In this document: one piece after another, positions 8,157 through 16,070 of the stretch
Layout: every line of letters starts with the position of its first letter
How positions within the stretch are numbered: the first letter of the stretch is position 1
Origin: Patescibacteria group bacterium
Lineage (GTDB): Bacteria; Patescibacteriota; Minisyncoccia; Minisyncoccales; GWA2-38-27
Direction: 5' to 3'
Length of the DNA: 37,148 nucleotides
Assembly: GCA_018830125.1 (NCBI GenBank)
Contig: JAHJSY010000001.1
Coordinates: 1-37,148, forward strand
Notes under the pieces: generated by a model
Databases searched by the model: none
Told to the model about the DNA's origin: nothing
The model's input: only the letters and a program-made list of their open reading frames with translations
Position numbers and translations under genes: made by a program

Positions 8157-8435
8157 ATGTCAAGAAGTGTTAAGAAAGGTCCTTATGTGGATCAAAAATT
8201 ATTGAAAAAGATCGAAAAGGCTGATCAAAATCAGGCGATAAAGACTTGGTCAAGATCTTGTACAATTATTCCAGAAATGATTGGCTATACTTTCGGAATT
8301 CATAATGGTAAAGACCATATTCCAGTAAAGATGACTGAGGAAATGGTTGGCCATAAGTTGGGTGAGTTTTCTCCAACAACTAAATTTGTTAGACATGGTG
8401 GAAAGATGCAAAAGGACATAGATAAAAAGAAATAA
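8157..8435 (+). CDS. rpsS: 30S ribosomal protein S19
   Basis: S19 is a head protein contacting S13 and the A-site finger. It is 92 residues, the normal length, with [19 protein letters not shown] at the start, then [20 protein letters not shown] and [17 protein letters not shown]. It is the fourth conserved gene in S10 operon order and 8 bases from rplV. Confidence 0.97.
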   Translation: MSRSVKKGPYVDQKLLKKIEKADQNQAIKTWSRSCTIIPEMIGYTFGIHNGKDHIPVKMTEEMVGHKLGEFSPTTKFVRHGGKMQKDIDKKK

Positions 8436-8443
8436 AATAGATT

Positions 8444-8947
8444 ATGTTAGTAAGAAGTGAATTAAAATATTTAAGAATTGCACCAAGAAAGACCAGATTG
8501 GTTATAGCTCTGATTAATGGCAAGAAAGTTGAGGAAGCTCAGACTATTTTGAAGTTTGCAATTAAAAGAGGGGTTAATCCAATATTGAAACTTTTAAATA
8601 CTGCTATCGCCGATGCTAAGAATAATTTTCAGTTAGACCCAAGTAATTTATATATTTCAAAAATAAATATTGACGGCGGACCAATGTATAAAAGATGGAG
8701 AGCTAGATCAAGAGGGATGGCCGCTCCAATCCAAAAGAGAACTTCTCATATTACGATAGTTTTAGACGAATTAAAACCTGGCAAGAAGATTGAGAAAGTT
8801 GAGAAAGTTGAGACACCGATTATTAAGAAAGAAGAAGTCAAAACAGAAAAGCCGAAATTTAAACCAGTAGCTGAAAAGCATCCGCCAGTTGGCGGACCTA
8901 AAGAGGTTAGAGGATTGAAAAGGTTTTTTAGAAGAAAATCAATATAA
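8444..8947 (+). CDS. rplV: 50S ribosomal protein L22 with C-terminal extension
   Basis: L22 lines the exit tunnel with its beta hairpin. The core (about residues 1-112) includes LRIAPRKTRLVIALINGKK and the hairpin region MYKRWRARSRGMAAPIQKR. About 50 further residues, rich in lysine, glutamate and proline, extend past the usual 110-residue end. This tail contains HPPVGG, encoded by a near-copy (8881-8896) of a 16-base palindrome also found in rpsQ and in the PEGA protein. The tail ends 2 bases before rpsC. Confidence 0.94.
   Translation: MLVRSELKYLRIAPRKTRLVIALINGKKVEEAQTILKFAIKRGVNPILKLLNTAIADAKNNFQLDPSNLYISKINIDGGPMYKRWRARSRGMAAPIQKRTSHITIVLDELKPGKKIEKVEKVETPIIKKEEVKTEKPKFKPVAEKHPPVGGPKEVRGLKRFFRRKSI
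8881..8896. repeat. In-frame copy of the TCCGCCAGYTGGCGGA palindrome (rplV)
   Basis: TCCGCCAGTTGGCGGA is one base off the perfect 16-base palindrome found at 10424-10439 and 30824-30839. It encodes PPVGG in the variable C-terminal tail of L22, where an insertion would be tolerated. Confidence 0.7.
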
Positions 8948-8949
8948 AT

Positions 8950-9603
8950 ATGTCACATAAGGTTCATCCAAAAGCATATAGAATTAGAAGAATAGGCGAC
9001 TGGGATACTCGTGGTTTTTATAAATCTCATGCAGAATATCTGGAAGAGGATTTTAAGATTAGAGAATATATTGATAAAAAGCTTAAGAGTATTGGCATAG
9101 AGAAGATTGAGATAGAAAGATTTGCTACAAAGGTTAATATTATTATTTCTAGTGCTCGCCCAGGATTGATCATTGGAAGAGGCGGAGAAGGAGTAGAGTT
9201 ATTAAAAAAAGAATTAGAAGATAAAATTATTAAATCATTAAAGAAAAGTGATAAAAAGCAAGAATTAAGAATAGAAATTAGAGAAATAAAAGATCTTTGG
9301 ACTTCAGCTAGCTTAAGTGCTCAAGCAGTTGCTCAGCAAATTGAAAAGAGGATGCCTTACAGAAGAGTTTTGAAACAGTCATTAAGTAAGATTATGACCC
9401 ACAAAGATATTAAAGGAGCCAGAATAAAAATTGCCGGGAGATTAAATGGAGTGGAAATTGCCAGAAGAGAATGGGTTGGAGAAGGACAACTTCCTCGTCA
9501 AACAATTAGAGCTGATATTGATTATGCGCAGTTTGAAGCGAATTGTTCTTATGGGGTAATTGGAGTAAAGGTTTGGATTTATAAAGGAGAGAAGTTTGAT
9601 TAA
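8950..9603 (+). CDS. rpsC: 30S ribosomal protein S3
   Basis: S3 forms part of the mRNA entry channel and has helicase activity with S4. The 217 residues include a KH domain with the RPGLIIGRGGEGVELLKKEL loop (about residues 72-91), and the C-terminal MTHKDIKGARIKIAGRLNG and EGQLPRQTIRADIDYA. Length is normal. It sits between rplV and rplP with 2- and 5-base spacers. Confidence 0.97.
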   Translation: MSHKVHPKAYRIRRIGDWDTRGFYKSHAEYLEEDFKIREYIDKKLKSIGIEKIEIERFATKVNIIISSARPGLIIGRGGEGVELLKKELEDKIIKSLKKSDKKQELRIEIREIKDLWTSASLSAQAVAQQIEKRMPYRRVLKQSLSKIMTHKDIKGARIKIAGRLNGVEIARREWVGEGQLPRQTIRADIDYAQFEANCSYGVIGVKVWIYKGEKFD

Positions 9604-9608
9604 AAATT

Positions 9609-10016
9609 ATGTTACAGCCAAAGAAAACAAAACATAGAAAACAGTTTGTCGGAACAGGCAAGAAAGGAATTGATCAGAAATCAAATACCATTGCTTTCGG
9701 TAGTTACGGTTTAAAAGCGATTGCTGAAAAATGGGTTAATTCTCGTCAAATTGAAGCATCTAGAAAAGCTATTGTTAGATATTTAAGAAAGGGAGGCAAG
9801 CTTTGGATTAGAATTTTCCCCGATAAACCGATTAGCAGAAAAGGAACAGAAGTGCCGATGGGAGGCGGAAAAGGAGCAGTTGAGTTTTATGTTTTTCCAG
9901 TAAGACCAGGCAGAATTCTATTTGAGTTAGAAGGAATTCCAGAAAGTCAAGCTAGGGAGGCTTTTAAAAAAGCTGGAGACAAGTTGCCACTTAAAACAAA
10001 ATTCATTAAAAGATAA
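9609..10016 (+). CDS. rplP: 50S ribosomal protein L16
   Basis: L16 helps shape the A-site tRNA pocket of the large subunit. The 135 residues begin MLQPKKTKHRKQFVGTGKKG and include WIRIFPDKPISRKGTEVPMG and KGAVEFYVFPVRPGRILFE. The ends match the family. It is 1 base upstream of rpmC, so translation is probably coupled. Confidence 0.97.
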   Translation: MLQPKKTKHRKQFVGTGKKGIDQKSNTIAFGSYGLKAIAEKWVNSRQIEASRKAIVRYLRKGGKLWIRIFPDKPISRKGTEVPMGGGKGAVEFYVFPVRPGRILFELEGIPESQAREAFKKAGDKLPLKTKFIKR

Positions 10017-10017
10017 T

Positions 10018-10206
10018 ATGAAAGCTAAAGAATTAAAACAAAAGAATGAAAAAGAATTGCAAAAATTACTGCAAGAAGATAGAGAAAAATTAAGACAGCT
10101 TAAATTTGACTTATCGGCTGGAAAAGTTAAAAATGTTAGAGAAATACGTAAAATAAAGAAAGACATTGCCAGAATAATGACAATACTAAACATAAAAAAT
10201 AAGTAA
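10018..10206 (+). CDS. rpmC: 50S ribosomal protein L29
   Basis: L29 is a small coiled protein next to L23 at the tunnel exit. The 62 residues start MKAKELKQKNEKELQKLL and contain LRQLKFDLSAGKVKNVREIR, the family pattern. It is followed by a spacer filled by two palindromes before rpsQ. Confidence 0.94.
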   Translation: MKAKELKQKNEKELQKLLQEDREKLRQLKFDLSAGKVKNVREIRKIKKDIARIMTILNIKNK

Positions 10207-10216
10207 TTAATAGTGT

Positions 10217-10266
10217 TTGCATAAGTCGGACTTATGCAAGCCTGACATAAGTCCGACTTATGCAGG
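10217..10266. repeat. Two tandem palindromes before rpsQ
   Basis: The first palindrome (10217-10239) has 11-base arms TTGCATAAGTC and GACTTATGCAA around one base. The second (10241-10266) has arms CCTGACATAAGTC and GACTTATGCAGG with one unpaired A. They share CATAAGTC/GACTTATG, so alternative pairing across the two units is possible. A third partial TTTATGCAAAT follows. The block fills the 74-base spacer between rpmC and rpsQ. Confidence 0.75.
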
Positions 10267-10280
10267 TTTATGCAAATAAT

Positions 10281-10526
10281 ATGCCAAAAAGACAATTAAA
10301 AGGAATAATAATATCAGATAAAATGCAGAAAACTTTGGTTGTTAGGGTTGAAAGAGTTAAGCAACATCCGAAGTATAAGAAAAGATATAAGGTGCATAAG
10401 AACTATAAAGTTCATTACGAGAATCCGCCAGCTGGCGGAGAATATAAGATTGGAGACAAGGTTGTGATAGAAGAGACAACGCCTATTAGCAAGGATAAAA
10501 AATGGAAACTAATTAAGAAAATATGA
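10281..10526 (+). CDS. rpsQ: 30S ribosomal protein S17
   Basis: S17 is a primary 16S rRNA binder of the small-subunit body. The 81 residues start [20 protein letters not shown]. An in-frame ATG at 10260 is rejected because it lies inside the palindrome and adds a non-family sequence. The usual [17 protein letters not shown] region contains PPAGG, encoded by a perfect 16-base palindrome (10424-10439). The stop overlaps the rplN start as ATGA. Confidence 0.95.
   Translation: MPKRQLKGIIISDKMQKTLVVRVERVKQHPKYKKRYKVHKNYKVHYENPPAGGEYKIGDKVVIEETTPISKDKKWKLIKKI
10424..10439. repeat. Perfect 16-base palindrome inside rpsQ
   Basis: TCCGCCAGCTGGCGGA is a perfect palindrome much richer in GC than its gene. 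It encodes NPPAGG in S17, and the same 16 bases recur at 30824-30839, read in the same coding sense on the minus strand (again NPPAGG), plus a one-base variant at 8881-8896. Confidence 0.85.
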
Positions 10527-10894
10527 TCCAACCAGAATCAACATTAAAAGTGGCGGATAATTCAGGAGCAAAGATGATTAAATGCATCAGGGTTTTAGGT
10601 GGTTCTGGGAAGAGATATGCTAGAATAGGTGATATTATTGTTGGTGCCGTTAAGACGGCTGAAGCGAGAAGGCCAGTTAAAAAACACGAAGTTGTTAAAG
10701 CAGTTATTATCAGACAAAGAAAAGAATTAAGAAGATCTGATGGTTCATATATTAGATTTGATGATAATGCCGTTGTTATCGTAGAAGCCACAGGTAAAAA
10801 CCCAAGAGGTGGAAGAATATTTGGCCCAGTTGCCAGAGAATTAAGAGAGAGGGGTTTTGATAAGATTATTAATTTAGCGTCAGATGTAGTCTGA
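10523..10894 (+). CDS. rplN: 50S ribosomal protein L14
   Basis: L14 takes part in an intersubunit bridge and is the site blocked by the silencing factor RsfS. The 123 residues start [17 protein letters not shown] and contain [29 protein letters not shown] and [16 protein letters not shown], all canonical. It overlaps rpsQ by 4 bases and opens the spc gene order. Confidence 0.98.
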   Translation: MIQPESTLKVADNSGAKMIKCIRVLGGSGKRYARIGDIIVGAVKTAEARRPVKKHEVVKAVIIRQRKELRRSDGSYIRFDDNAVVIVEATGKNPRGGRIFGPVARELRERGFDKIINLASDVV

Positions 10895-10911
10895 TATAAT
10901 GCAAATATCAT

Positions 10912-10997
10912 GCGAATGATATGCAAATGATGCGAATAATTTTTTTAAATAATAATTATTCTGAATATTCGTTGCATTTGCATATCATTCGTAGATT
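10912..10997. repeat. Large palindrome in the rplN-rplX spacer
   Basis: The left arm 10912-10929 (GCGAATGATATGCAAATG) pairs with the right arm 10975-10992 over 18 bases with one wobble. AATAATT/AATTATT form an inner extension. The right end carries ATTCGTAGATT (10987-10997) and then TATTATAA just before the rplX ATG, the same design as the rpsL-rpsG spacer. Confidence 0.7.
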
Positions 10998-11011
10998 GGT
11001 ATTATAACACT

Positions 11012-11317
11012 ATGAAGATTAAGAAAGGTGATCAAATTTTAGTAATATCAGGAAAGGATAAAGGCAGAAAAGGCAAGGTAATAGAAGCTCTCCCAAAGCA
11101 GGGTAAGATTGTTGTTGAAAATATTAACTTGAGAAAGAAACACAGTAAAGCTAAAAAATCTGGCGAAAAAGGTCAAATCATAGAATTACCAATTGCTTTT
11201 CAAGTTTCAGATGTGAAAATTGTTTGCCCTAAATGCGACAAGGCAGTCAGGGTTGGTTATAATATTGAAGGAAAGAAGAAATACAGAATATGTAAAAAAT
11301 GTAATCAAGAAATATGA
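11012..11317 (+). CDS. rplX: 50S ribosomal protein L24 with zinc ribbon
   Basis: L24 starts large-subunit assembly. The 101 residues hold the KOW motif (KKGDQILVISGKDKGRKGKV) at the N terminus and NLRKKHSKAK in the centre. The C-terminal half has two CxxC pairs (CPKC and CKKC), which suggests a bound zinc. The stop overlaps rplE (ATGA). Confidence 0.96.
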   Translation: MKIKKGDQILVISGKDKGRKGKVIEALPKQGKIVVENINLRKKHSKAKKSGEKGQIIELPIAFQVSDVKIVCPKCDKAVRVGYNIEGKKKYRICKKCNQEI

Positions 11318-11868
11318 TCAACGTAAAAGAAAATTATAAAAAAGCAATACCGATTTTGAAAGAAAAGTTTGGCTATAAGAATGTTATGGCTCTTCCTAAG
11401 ATTGAGAAAGTGGTTGTTAATACTGGATTAGGGAGTTTGACCGTGAGTAAAACTGGTGGAGAGAGCAAAAAGATTTTTGAATCGGTCATTCAAGATTTAA
11501 GTATAATCTGCGGTCAAAAGGTTGTTTTAACGAAAGCCAGAAAATCAGTGGCTGTTTATAAAACAAGAGCTGGAATGCCGATTGGAGCCAAGGTAACCTT
11601 GCGAGGTCCAAAAATGAATGATTTTTTAAATAGAGTGATTAATATAGCTCTACCAAGATCTAGAGATTTTCAGGGTATTAATTCGAATTCTTTTGATCAA
11701 CACGGAAATTTAACTATACCGATAAAAGAACACATTATATTTCCCGAAATATCAGCCGAAAGTAGCAAGATTATTTTCGGGTTTGAAATTACTGTTGTCA
11801 CAACAGCTAAGAATAAAGAAGAGGGATTAGAATTACTAAGATTATTAGGCTTCCCAATTAAAAAATAA
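11314..11868 (+). CDS. rplE: 50S ribosomal protein L5
   Basis: L5 binds 5S rRNA and contacts P-site tRNA. The 184 residues include [27 protein letters not shown]-like [18 protein letters not shown] and [20 protein letters not shown]. Length is normal (about 180). It overlaps rplX by 4 bases and is 5 bases before rpsN. Confidence 0.97.
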   Translation: MINVKENYKKAIPILKEKFGYKNVMALPKIEKVVVNTGLGSLTVSKTGGESKKIFESVIQDLSIICGQKVVLTKARKSVAVYKTRAGMPIGAKVTLRGPKMNDFLNRVINIALPRSRDFQGINSNSFDQHGNLTIPIKEHIIFPEISAESSKIIFGFEITVVTTAKNKEEGLELLRLLGFPIKK

Positions 11869-11873
11869 TTAAT

Positions 11874-12059
11874 ATGGCTAAAAAATCAGATATAGCAAAA
11901 GCAAATAGAAAACCCAAATACAGTTCTCGAAAAGAAAACCGTTGTTTCAAGTGTGGCCGAAGTCACGGATTTATGAGAGATTTTGGGCTATGCAGAATTT
12001 GTTTTAGAGAAATGGCCAATAAAGGTTTAATACCCGGAGTAAAAAAATCATCTTGGTAA
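11874..12059 (+). CDS. rpsN: 30S ribosomal protein S14, zinc-binding type
   Basis: This is the short zinc-dependent form of S14. The 61 residues have [20 protein letters not shown], two CxxC pairs that form one zinc site, then [18 protein letters not shown] at the end. No zinc-free long paralogue is present here. It ends 8 bases before rpsH. Confidence 0.97.
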   Translation: MAKKSDIAKANRKPKYSSRKENRCFKCGRSHGFMRDFGLCRICFREMANKGLIPGVKKSSW

Positions 12060-12067
12060 ATAACATT

Positions 12068-12448
12068 ATGACAGATCCAATAACAGACATGTTGAATAGA
12101 ATAAGAAATGCTCAAGCTGTTTCACATAAAACAGTGGTTATTCCTTATTCTAATATTAAATATTCAATTGCTAGAATACTGGAAAAGCAAGGGCTTGTTG
12201 GTGTTGTAGAAAAGAAAGGAAGAACCATTAAAAAAACTATTGACGTGACCTTAAAGTATCCTTCAGAGATATCGGGGTTAAAAAGAGTTTCAAAACCAGG
12301 ACAGAGGATATATGCTGGATCGAAAGAAATTAAAGGAACAAAAGGGAAATATGGATTAGTAATAGTTTCTACTCCTAAAGGTTTAATGACTGGTAAAGAA
12401 GCCAGAAGGAATAAAGTCGGAGGAGAAATAATTTGTGAGATTTGGTAA
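12068..12448 (+). CDS. rpsH: 30S ribosomal protein S8
   Basis: S8 is a primary 16S binder and in many bacteria represses the spc operon. From ATG 12068 it is 126 residues and begins TDPITDMLNRIRNAQA after Met, the usual start. An in-frame start at 12053 overlaps rpsN and is not needed. The C-terminal half has ISTPKG-like VIVSTPKGLMTGKEARRNKV and ends GGEIICEIW. Rather close spacing (4 bases) to rplF. Confidence 0.97.
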   Translation: MTDPITDMLNRIRNAQAVSHKTVVIPYSNIKYSIARILEKQGLVGVVEKKGRTIKKTIDVTLKYPSEISGLKRVSKPGQRIYAGSKEIKGTKGKYGLVIVSTPKGLMTGKEARRNKVGGEIICEIW

Positions 12449-12452
12449 ATAT

Positions 12453-12998
12453 ATGTCAAGAATAGGAAAAAAACAAATTATAATACCGGAGGGCGTGATT
12501 GTTGAAATTGATGACAACAATAGGGTTTCGGTTAAGGGGTCTAAGGGCGAATTAGAAATATATATTAGGCCTGAAATTAAGGTTGAAAAAAAAGAAAATG
12601 AGATTGTTGTTGCTCCTGACAAAGAAACCAAGAGAACGAGTTCTCTGTGGGGATTAAGTAGAACCTTAGTTGCCAATATGATAGAAGGAGTTACCAATGG
12701 TTACGAAAAGAAATTAGAAATACAGGGCGTGGGATACAGAGCCAATATGGAAGGAGAAGATTTAGTTCTGCTTATGGGTTTTTCTCATCCTGTTAAGATG
12801 GAAAAAGTGGAAGGCATTAAGTTTGAAGTTCAGAAGAATATAATAACTGTTTCTGGAATTAATAAAGAATTAGTTGGTCAAATCGCTGCTAAAATTAGAA
12901 AAGTTCGTCCGCCAGAACCATATAAAGGAAAAGGAATAAGATATGTCGGCGAGTACGTCAGAAGAAAATCTGGCAAAAAAGCCGCAGGAACTGAATAA
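12453..12998 (+). CDS. rplF: 50S ribosomal protein L6
   Basis: L6 lies near the factor-binding site. The 181 residues from ATG 12453 start [15 protein letters not shown]. They contain [32 protein letters not shown] and the C-terminal signature [20 protein letters not shown]. The in-frame upstream start at 12435 overlaps rpsH and is rejected. Confidence 0.97.
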   Translation: MSRIGKKQIIIPEGVIVEIDDNNRVSVKGSKGELEIYIRPEIKVEKKENEIVVAPDKETKRTSSLWGLSRTLVANMIEGVTNGYEKKLEIQGVGYRANMEGEDLVLLMGFSHPVKMEKVEGIKFEVQKNIITVSGINKELVGQIAAKIRKVRPPEPYKGKGIRYVGEYVRRKSGKKAAGTE

Positions 12999-13003
12999 TA
13001 ATT

Positions 13004-13324
13004 ATGTTAGAGAAAAAAATTAAAAAATTAAGAAGGCATAGAAGAGTGAGAGCTAAAATCAATGGAACTGCTGAAGTGCCTCGTCTTTGCGTGTTTAGAT
13101 CTAATAAGCATATTTATGCTCAAGTGATTGATGATGAAAAGGGCAAGACCTTAGTAAATGCCAAAGGTGTTTTAGCTAAAGCGAATGAGGTTGGCAAGGA
13201 TATTGCCAAAAAAGCTATTGAGCAGAAAATAAGCAAAATTAGTTTTGATAGAGGCGGATATAAATATCACGGTAATGTTAAAGCTCTTGCCGATGGAGCT
13301 CGTGAAGGAGGATTAAAGTTTTAA
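13004..13324 (+). CDS. rplR: 50S ribosomal protein L18
   Basis: L18 binds 5S rRNA together with L5. The 106 residues show [34 protein letters not shown] and [20 protein letters not shown], with the usual C-terminal GLKF. It is slightly shorter than the E. coli protein. It is 5 bases before rpsE. Confidence 0.96.
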   Translation: MLEKKIKKLRRHRRVRAKINGTAEVPRLCVFRSNKHIYAQVIDDEKGKTLVNAKGVLAKANEVGKDIAKKAIEQKISKISFDRGGYKYHGNVKALADGAREGGLKF

Positions 13325-13329
13325 ATATT

Positions 13330-13833
13330 ATGTTTGATAGAAAACAATCAAGAGGAAGAAAACCATTTGAGAAAAAAGATGAATTTGATTCAAAGCTTTT
13401 AGATTTAGCTAGAGTTATGAGAATGACTGGTGGTGGTCGTCGTTTTAGATTTAGAGCGGCTATAGTGGTTGGAGACAAGAAGGGAAGGATTGGGTTTGGG
13501 TTGGCTAAAGGAGCAGACGTTGCTCAAGCAGTAGAAAAAGCAACCAAAGCAGCCAAAAAGAATATTGTTCTTGTTCCGATTGTTAATGAAACGATCCCTC
13601 ATTTAGTTGAAGCCAAATTCGGAGCAGCTAGGATTATGCTTAAGCCACAGAGAAAAGGAAGAGGTCTAGTAGCCGGTGGAACGGTTAGAGTTATTTGCTC
13701 TTTAGCTGGGATCAGAAATATTTCCTCTAAAAAAATTGGCAAGACATCAAATAAAATTAATAATGCCAAAGCAACAATTAAAGCATTAAAGCAATTAAAA
13801 TATGCAACTACATCAACTGAAACCAACTCATAA
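13330..13833 (+). CDS. rpsE: 30S ribosomal protein S5
   Basis: S5 helps hold translational fidelity and lines the mRNA entry. The 167 residues contain RVMRMTGGGRRFRFRAAIVV, GFGLAKGADVAQAVEKA and the GRGLVAGGTVRVICSLAGI segment. The gene overlaps rplO by 32 bases. The gene for L30 (rpmD), which normally lies between rpsE and rplO, is absent, as is common in CPR genomes. Confidence 0.97.
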   Translation: MFDRKQSRGRKPFEKKDEFDSKLLDLARVMRMTGGGRRFRFRAAIVVGDKKGRIGFGLAKGADVAQAVEKATKAAKKNIVLVPIVNETIPHLVEAKFGAARIMLKPQRKGRGLVAGGTVRVICSLAGIRNISSKKIGKTSNKINNAKATIKALKQLKYATTSTETNS

Positions 13834-14215
13834 ATTAAAAAAGAGAAAACGTGTTGGTCGTGGAGGCAAGCGCGGGACTTATTCTGGACGTGGAATGAAA
13901 GGACAGAATTCAAGAGCCGGGACAAGATTTGCCCCTGTTATTCGTGAGCTGATTAAGAAATATCCTAAACTAAAGGGTTATAGAAACCAGAATAAAGAAA
14001 GTAAATACGCAATTGTTAATCTGGGTGATTTAGATAAGATATATAAAGAATCAGAAATCGTTAATCCAGAAACCTTGCTTAAAAAGGGATTAATTCGTAG
14101 AATGAAAGGGAGGTTGCCTAAGGTTAAGATTTTGGGTACGGGAAAATTAACTAAAAAAATAACTATTGAGAATTGTGAATTCTCAGAGAAGGCAAAAGAA
14201 AAGTATGCTAGATAA
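13802..14215 (+). CDS. rplO: 50S ribosomal protein L15
   Basis: L15 is a late-assembly protein near the tunnel. The 137 residues begin MQLHQLKPTHKLKKRKRVGR and go on with the glycine-rich GTYSGRGMKGQNSRAG motif. The start at 13802 is inside rpsE (32-base overlap); it is kept because MQLHxLKP is the conserved family N terminus. The 3' end overlaps the secY start by 11 bases. Confidence 0.95.
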   Translation: MQLHQLKPTHKLKKRKRVGRGGKRGTYSGRGMKGQNSRAGTRFAPVIRELIKKYPKLKGYRNQNKESKYAIVNLGDLDKIYKESEIVNPETLLKKGLIRRMKGRLPKVKILGTGKLTKKITIENCEFSEKAKEKYAR

Positions 14216-15497
14216 ATTAGTTCAAGTATTTAAGATAAAGGACTTAAGAAAGAAAATACTTTTTGTCTTAATGGTTTTTGTTATTTTTAGGTTAATGGCC
14301 AGTATTCCAATGCCTGGTATTAATCCCGAGAATTTACAAGAGTTTTTTGCTAGATTTAAGATGTTGGGCTTCCTTAGTGTTTTGACTGGAGGAGCTTTAA
14401 GTAGGTTCTCTATTATAATGCTTGGGATCGGACCATATATTACGTCTGTTATTATATTACAACTTTTGACAATGATTTTTCCAGGACTGGAAAGATTATA
14501 TAAAGAAGAAGGAGAGGCAGGGAAAAAGAAGTTTAATCAATATGGAAGATTGTTAACTATTCCATTGGCCTTTTTACAGGGCTATACAATGTTGGCTTGG
14601 TTGCAACGTCCACCAACGCCAGTTATTTCTCCTCCACTGGACTTCTTTGGAACGATAACAGCCCTTTTGACTATTACTGCTGGAACGGTATTTCTAATGT
14701 GGCTGGGAGAGTTAATTACTGAAAAAGGAATTGGTAATGGCGTTTCTCTTTTGATTTTTGCTGGTATTGTTGCTAGTTTACCAATGAATGTTTTTCAAGC
14801 TTTTCAAGATGTTAGTGTTGATCCAGCTAAAATAACTGGTTATGTTTTATTCTTTCTCTTGTCTTTGGTTATTATTGCGGGAGTGGTCTTGATCACCGAG
14901 GGAAGAAGAAATGTTCCGATTTCTTATGCCAAGAGAGTTAGAGGGAATAAGATGTATGGGGGTGTTTCAACATATCTTCCAATGAATATTAATCCAGCTG
15001 GAGTAATCCCAATTATATTTGCCATGTCTATTTTATTACTGCCAGAAATGGTGGCTAACTTTTTAGGTGGAGCGGGTGGAATGGTTGGGTCTGCTGCTCA
15101 AAGTGTAGCTAGTTTCATGGCCAATGCTTGGGTAAGGGGTGGTCTTTATTTTATTTTTGTTGTTTTGTTTACCTATTTCTATACAGCGGTAACTTTTAAT
15201 CCTAAATCTATTTCAGAGAATCTTCAAAAGATGGGTGGTTTTGTTCCGGGGATTAGACCAGGAGAATCAACGGCTAAATTTATTAAATATATTTTAAATA
15301 GAGTTTTACTTATTGGTGCCTTATTTCTAGCATCTATTGCTGTTATGCCTTCTGTCGTTGGAGGAATAACTGGCGTTCAAAATGTCTTTGGATTTCTTAT
15401 TGGAGGAACCTCTGTTCTAATTGTCGTTTCGGTTGTCTTAGAAACAATGAAACAAGTCAATTCTCAACTAGAGATGCGTGACTACGACACTTTTTAG
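14205..15497 (+). CDS. secY: Preprotein translocase subunit SecY
   Basis: SecY forms the membrane channel for exported and membrane proteins. From ATG 14205 it has 430 residues and about ten hydrophobic segments. The plug and first helix region shows FRLMASIPMPGI, the loop before helix 7 reads YAKRVRGNKMYGG, and the C-terminal half has NPKSISENLQKMGGFVPGIR. The in-frame start at 14166 lies deeper within rplO and is less likely. It closes the spc block; rpmJ does not follow here but lies 10 kb away with infA. Confidence 0.97.
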   Translation: MLDKLVQVFKIKDLRKKILFVLMVFVIFRLMASIPMPGINPENLQEFFARFKMLGFLSVLTGGALSRFSIIMLGIGPYITSVIILQLLTMIFPGLERLYKEEGEAGKKKFNQYGRLLTIPLAFLQGYTMLAWLQRPPTPVISPPLDFFGTITALLTITAGTVFLMWLGELITEKGIGNGVSLLIFAGIVASLPMNVFQAFQDVSVDPAKITGYVLFFLLSLVIIAGVVLITEGRRNVPISYAKRVRGNKMYGGVSTYLPMNINPAGVIPIIFAMSILLLPEMVANFLGGAGGMVGSAAQSVASFMANAWVRGGLYFIFVVLFTYFYTAVTFNPKSISENLQKMGGFVPGIRPGESTAKFIKYILNRVLLIGALFLASIAVMPSVVGGITGVQNVFGFLIGGTSVLIVVSVVLETMKQVNSQLEMRDYDTF

Positions 15498-15502
15498 TAT
15501 TT

Positions 15503-15632
15503 AAAAATCATTAAAATAGTAATTCTGAAATAACAGCTGTTCAAATTTCTGCGGAAATTTGCCAGTTTCATTCTCAAGCTTCTGAGGAAGCTTTCCGAAA
15601 CGTATTTCTGAATCACCATTTTAACGATTTTT
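15503..15632 (-). repeat. Long imperfect inverted repeat after secY, RNA-like
   Basis: 30-base arms (15503-15532 and 15603-15632) match at 26 positions. Three of the four mismatches are A-C on the plus strand and hence G-U on the minus strand, so minus-strand RNA would pair at 29 of 30 positions. Two small hairpins (CAAATTT/AAATTTG near 15542 and AAGCTTC/GAAGCTT near 15575) lie inside. It may be a structured RNA, a terminator region or a mobile palindrome. No gene is visible in 15498-15938. Confidence 0.6.
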
Positions 15633-15645
15633 ATTTTGAGACTTA

Positions 15646-15704
15646 GAATGTTCTTCACTCGGTGTCGAACACCGCAGTGTTAGTCACCGAGTGTTGAACA
15701 TTCG
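15646..15704. repeat. Dispersed stem-loop repeat, copy 1
   Basis: The 48-base core at 15655-15702 is identical to 21187-21234. It folds as CACTCGGTG with CACCGAGTG, with ACAC/GTGT inside, and is extended here by GAATGTTC with GAACATTC. A related half copy in the opposite orientation stands at 31891-31915. Confidence 0.85.
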
Positions 15705-15774
15705 ATATCCAGAAATTCAATATTCAAAAACGGACATAAACTATTACACTATATAGTACGATAGTATGTGGAAT

Positions 15775-15810
15775 TATCAAAATATGAAGGTCCAACCTTC
15801 ATATTTGATA
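15775..15810. repeat. Palindrome copy matching the terminator at 16062
   Basis: A 27-base segment with arms ATATGAAGGT and ACCTTCATAT is repeated 283 bases downstream as the terminator of the small CxxC gene. Here it is framed by TATCAAA/TTGATA and by a further imperfect inverted repeat (TATTACACTA near 15743 with TTAGTGTAATA near 15839). Confidence 0.7.
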
Positions 15811-15938
15811 CTTTACATAAAAAGCTACGATCGTGACGTTTAGTGTAATATGATGAGATAACATTTATATTGCGATCGCGATATATATTATTTTATTTTT
15901 AATTTCTTTTTATTTTTTTAATTTGGTATACTATAAAT

Positions 15939-16070
15939 ATGCGAAAAAAGTATAAAAAGAAAAAACATAGTTGCAAACTTTGTAAACCCCATAAAATGAA
16001 ATGGGCAAAACGTTGGAGCTCAAAAGATTTGAGTTTGCTTAAAGAATTTGAAAATAAGAATAAAATATGA
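15939..16070 (+). CDS. Small basic CxxC protein, 43 residues
   Basis: The frame reads MRKKYKKKKHSCKLCKPHKM at the start, then a tryptophan/lysine-rich middle (KWAKRWSSKD) and a short helix-like end (LSLLKEFENK). C12 and C15 form a CxxC knuckle with a histidine three residues later. The pattern CxLCKPHK followed by RW recalls very short conserved hypothetical proteins in several bacterial groups, a memory-based match. TATACT (15927-15932) stands 6 bases before the ATG, which predicts a nearly leaderless mRNA, and a terminator overlaps the stop codon. Function unknown; RNA binding is a guess from its charge. Confidence 0.68.
   Translation: MRKKYKKKKHSCKLCKPHKMKWAKRWSSKDLSLLKEFENKNKI

Noticed and set aside
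13599-13925. Minus-strand open frame of 108 codons across rpsE/rplO
   Set aside because: It is antisense to two conserved ribosomal genes, with no promoter or family match; a shadow of their codon pattern.
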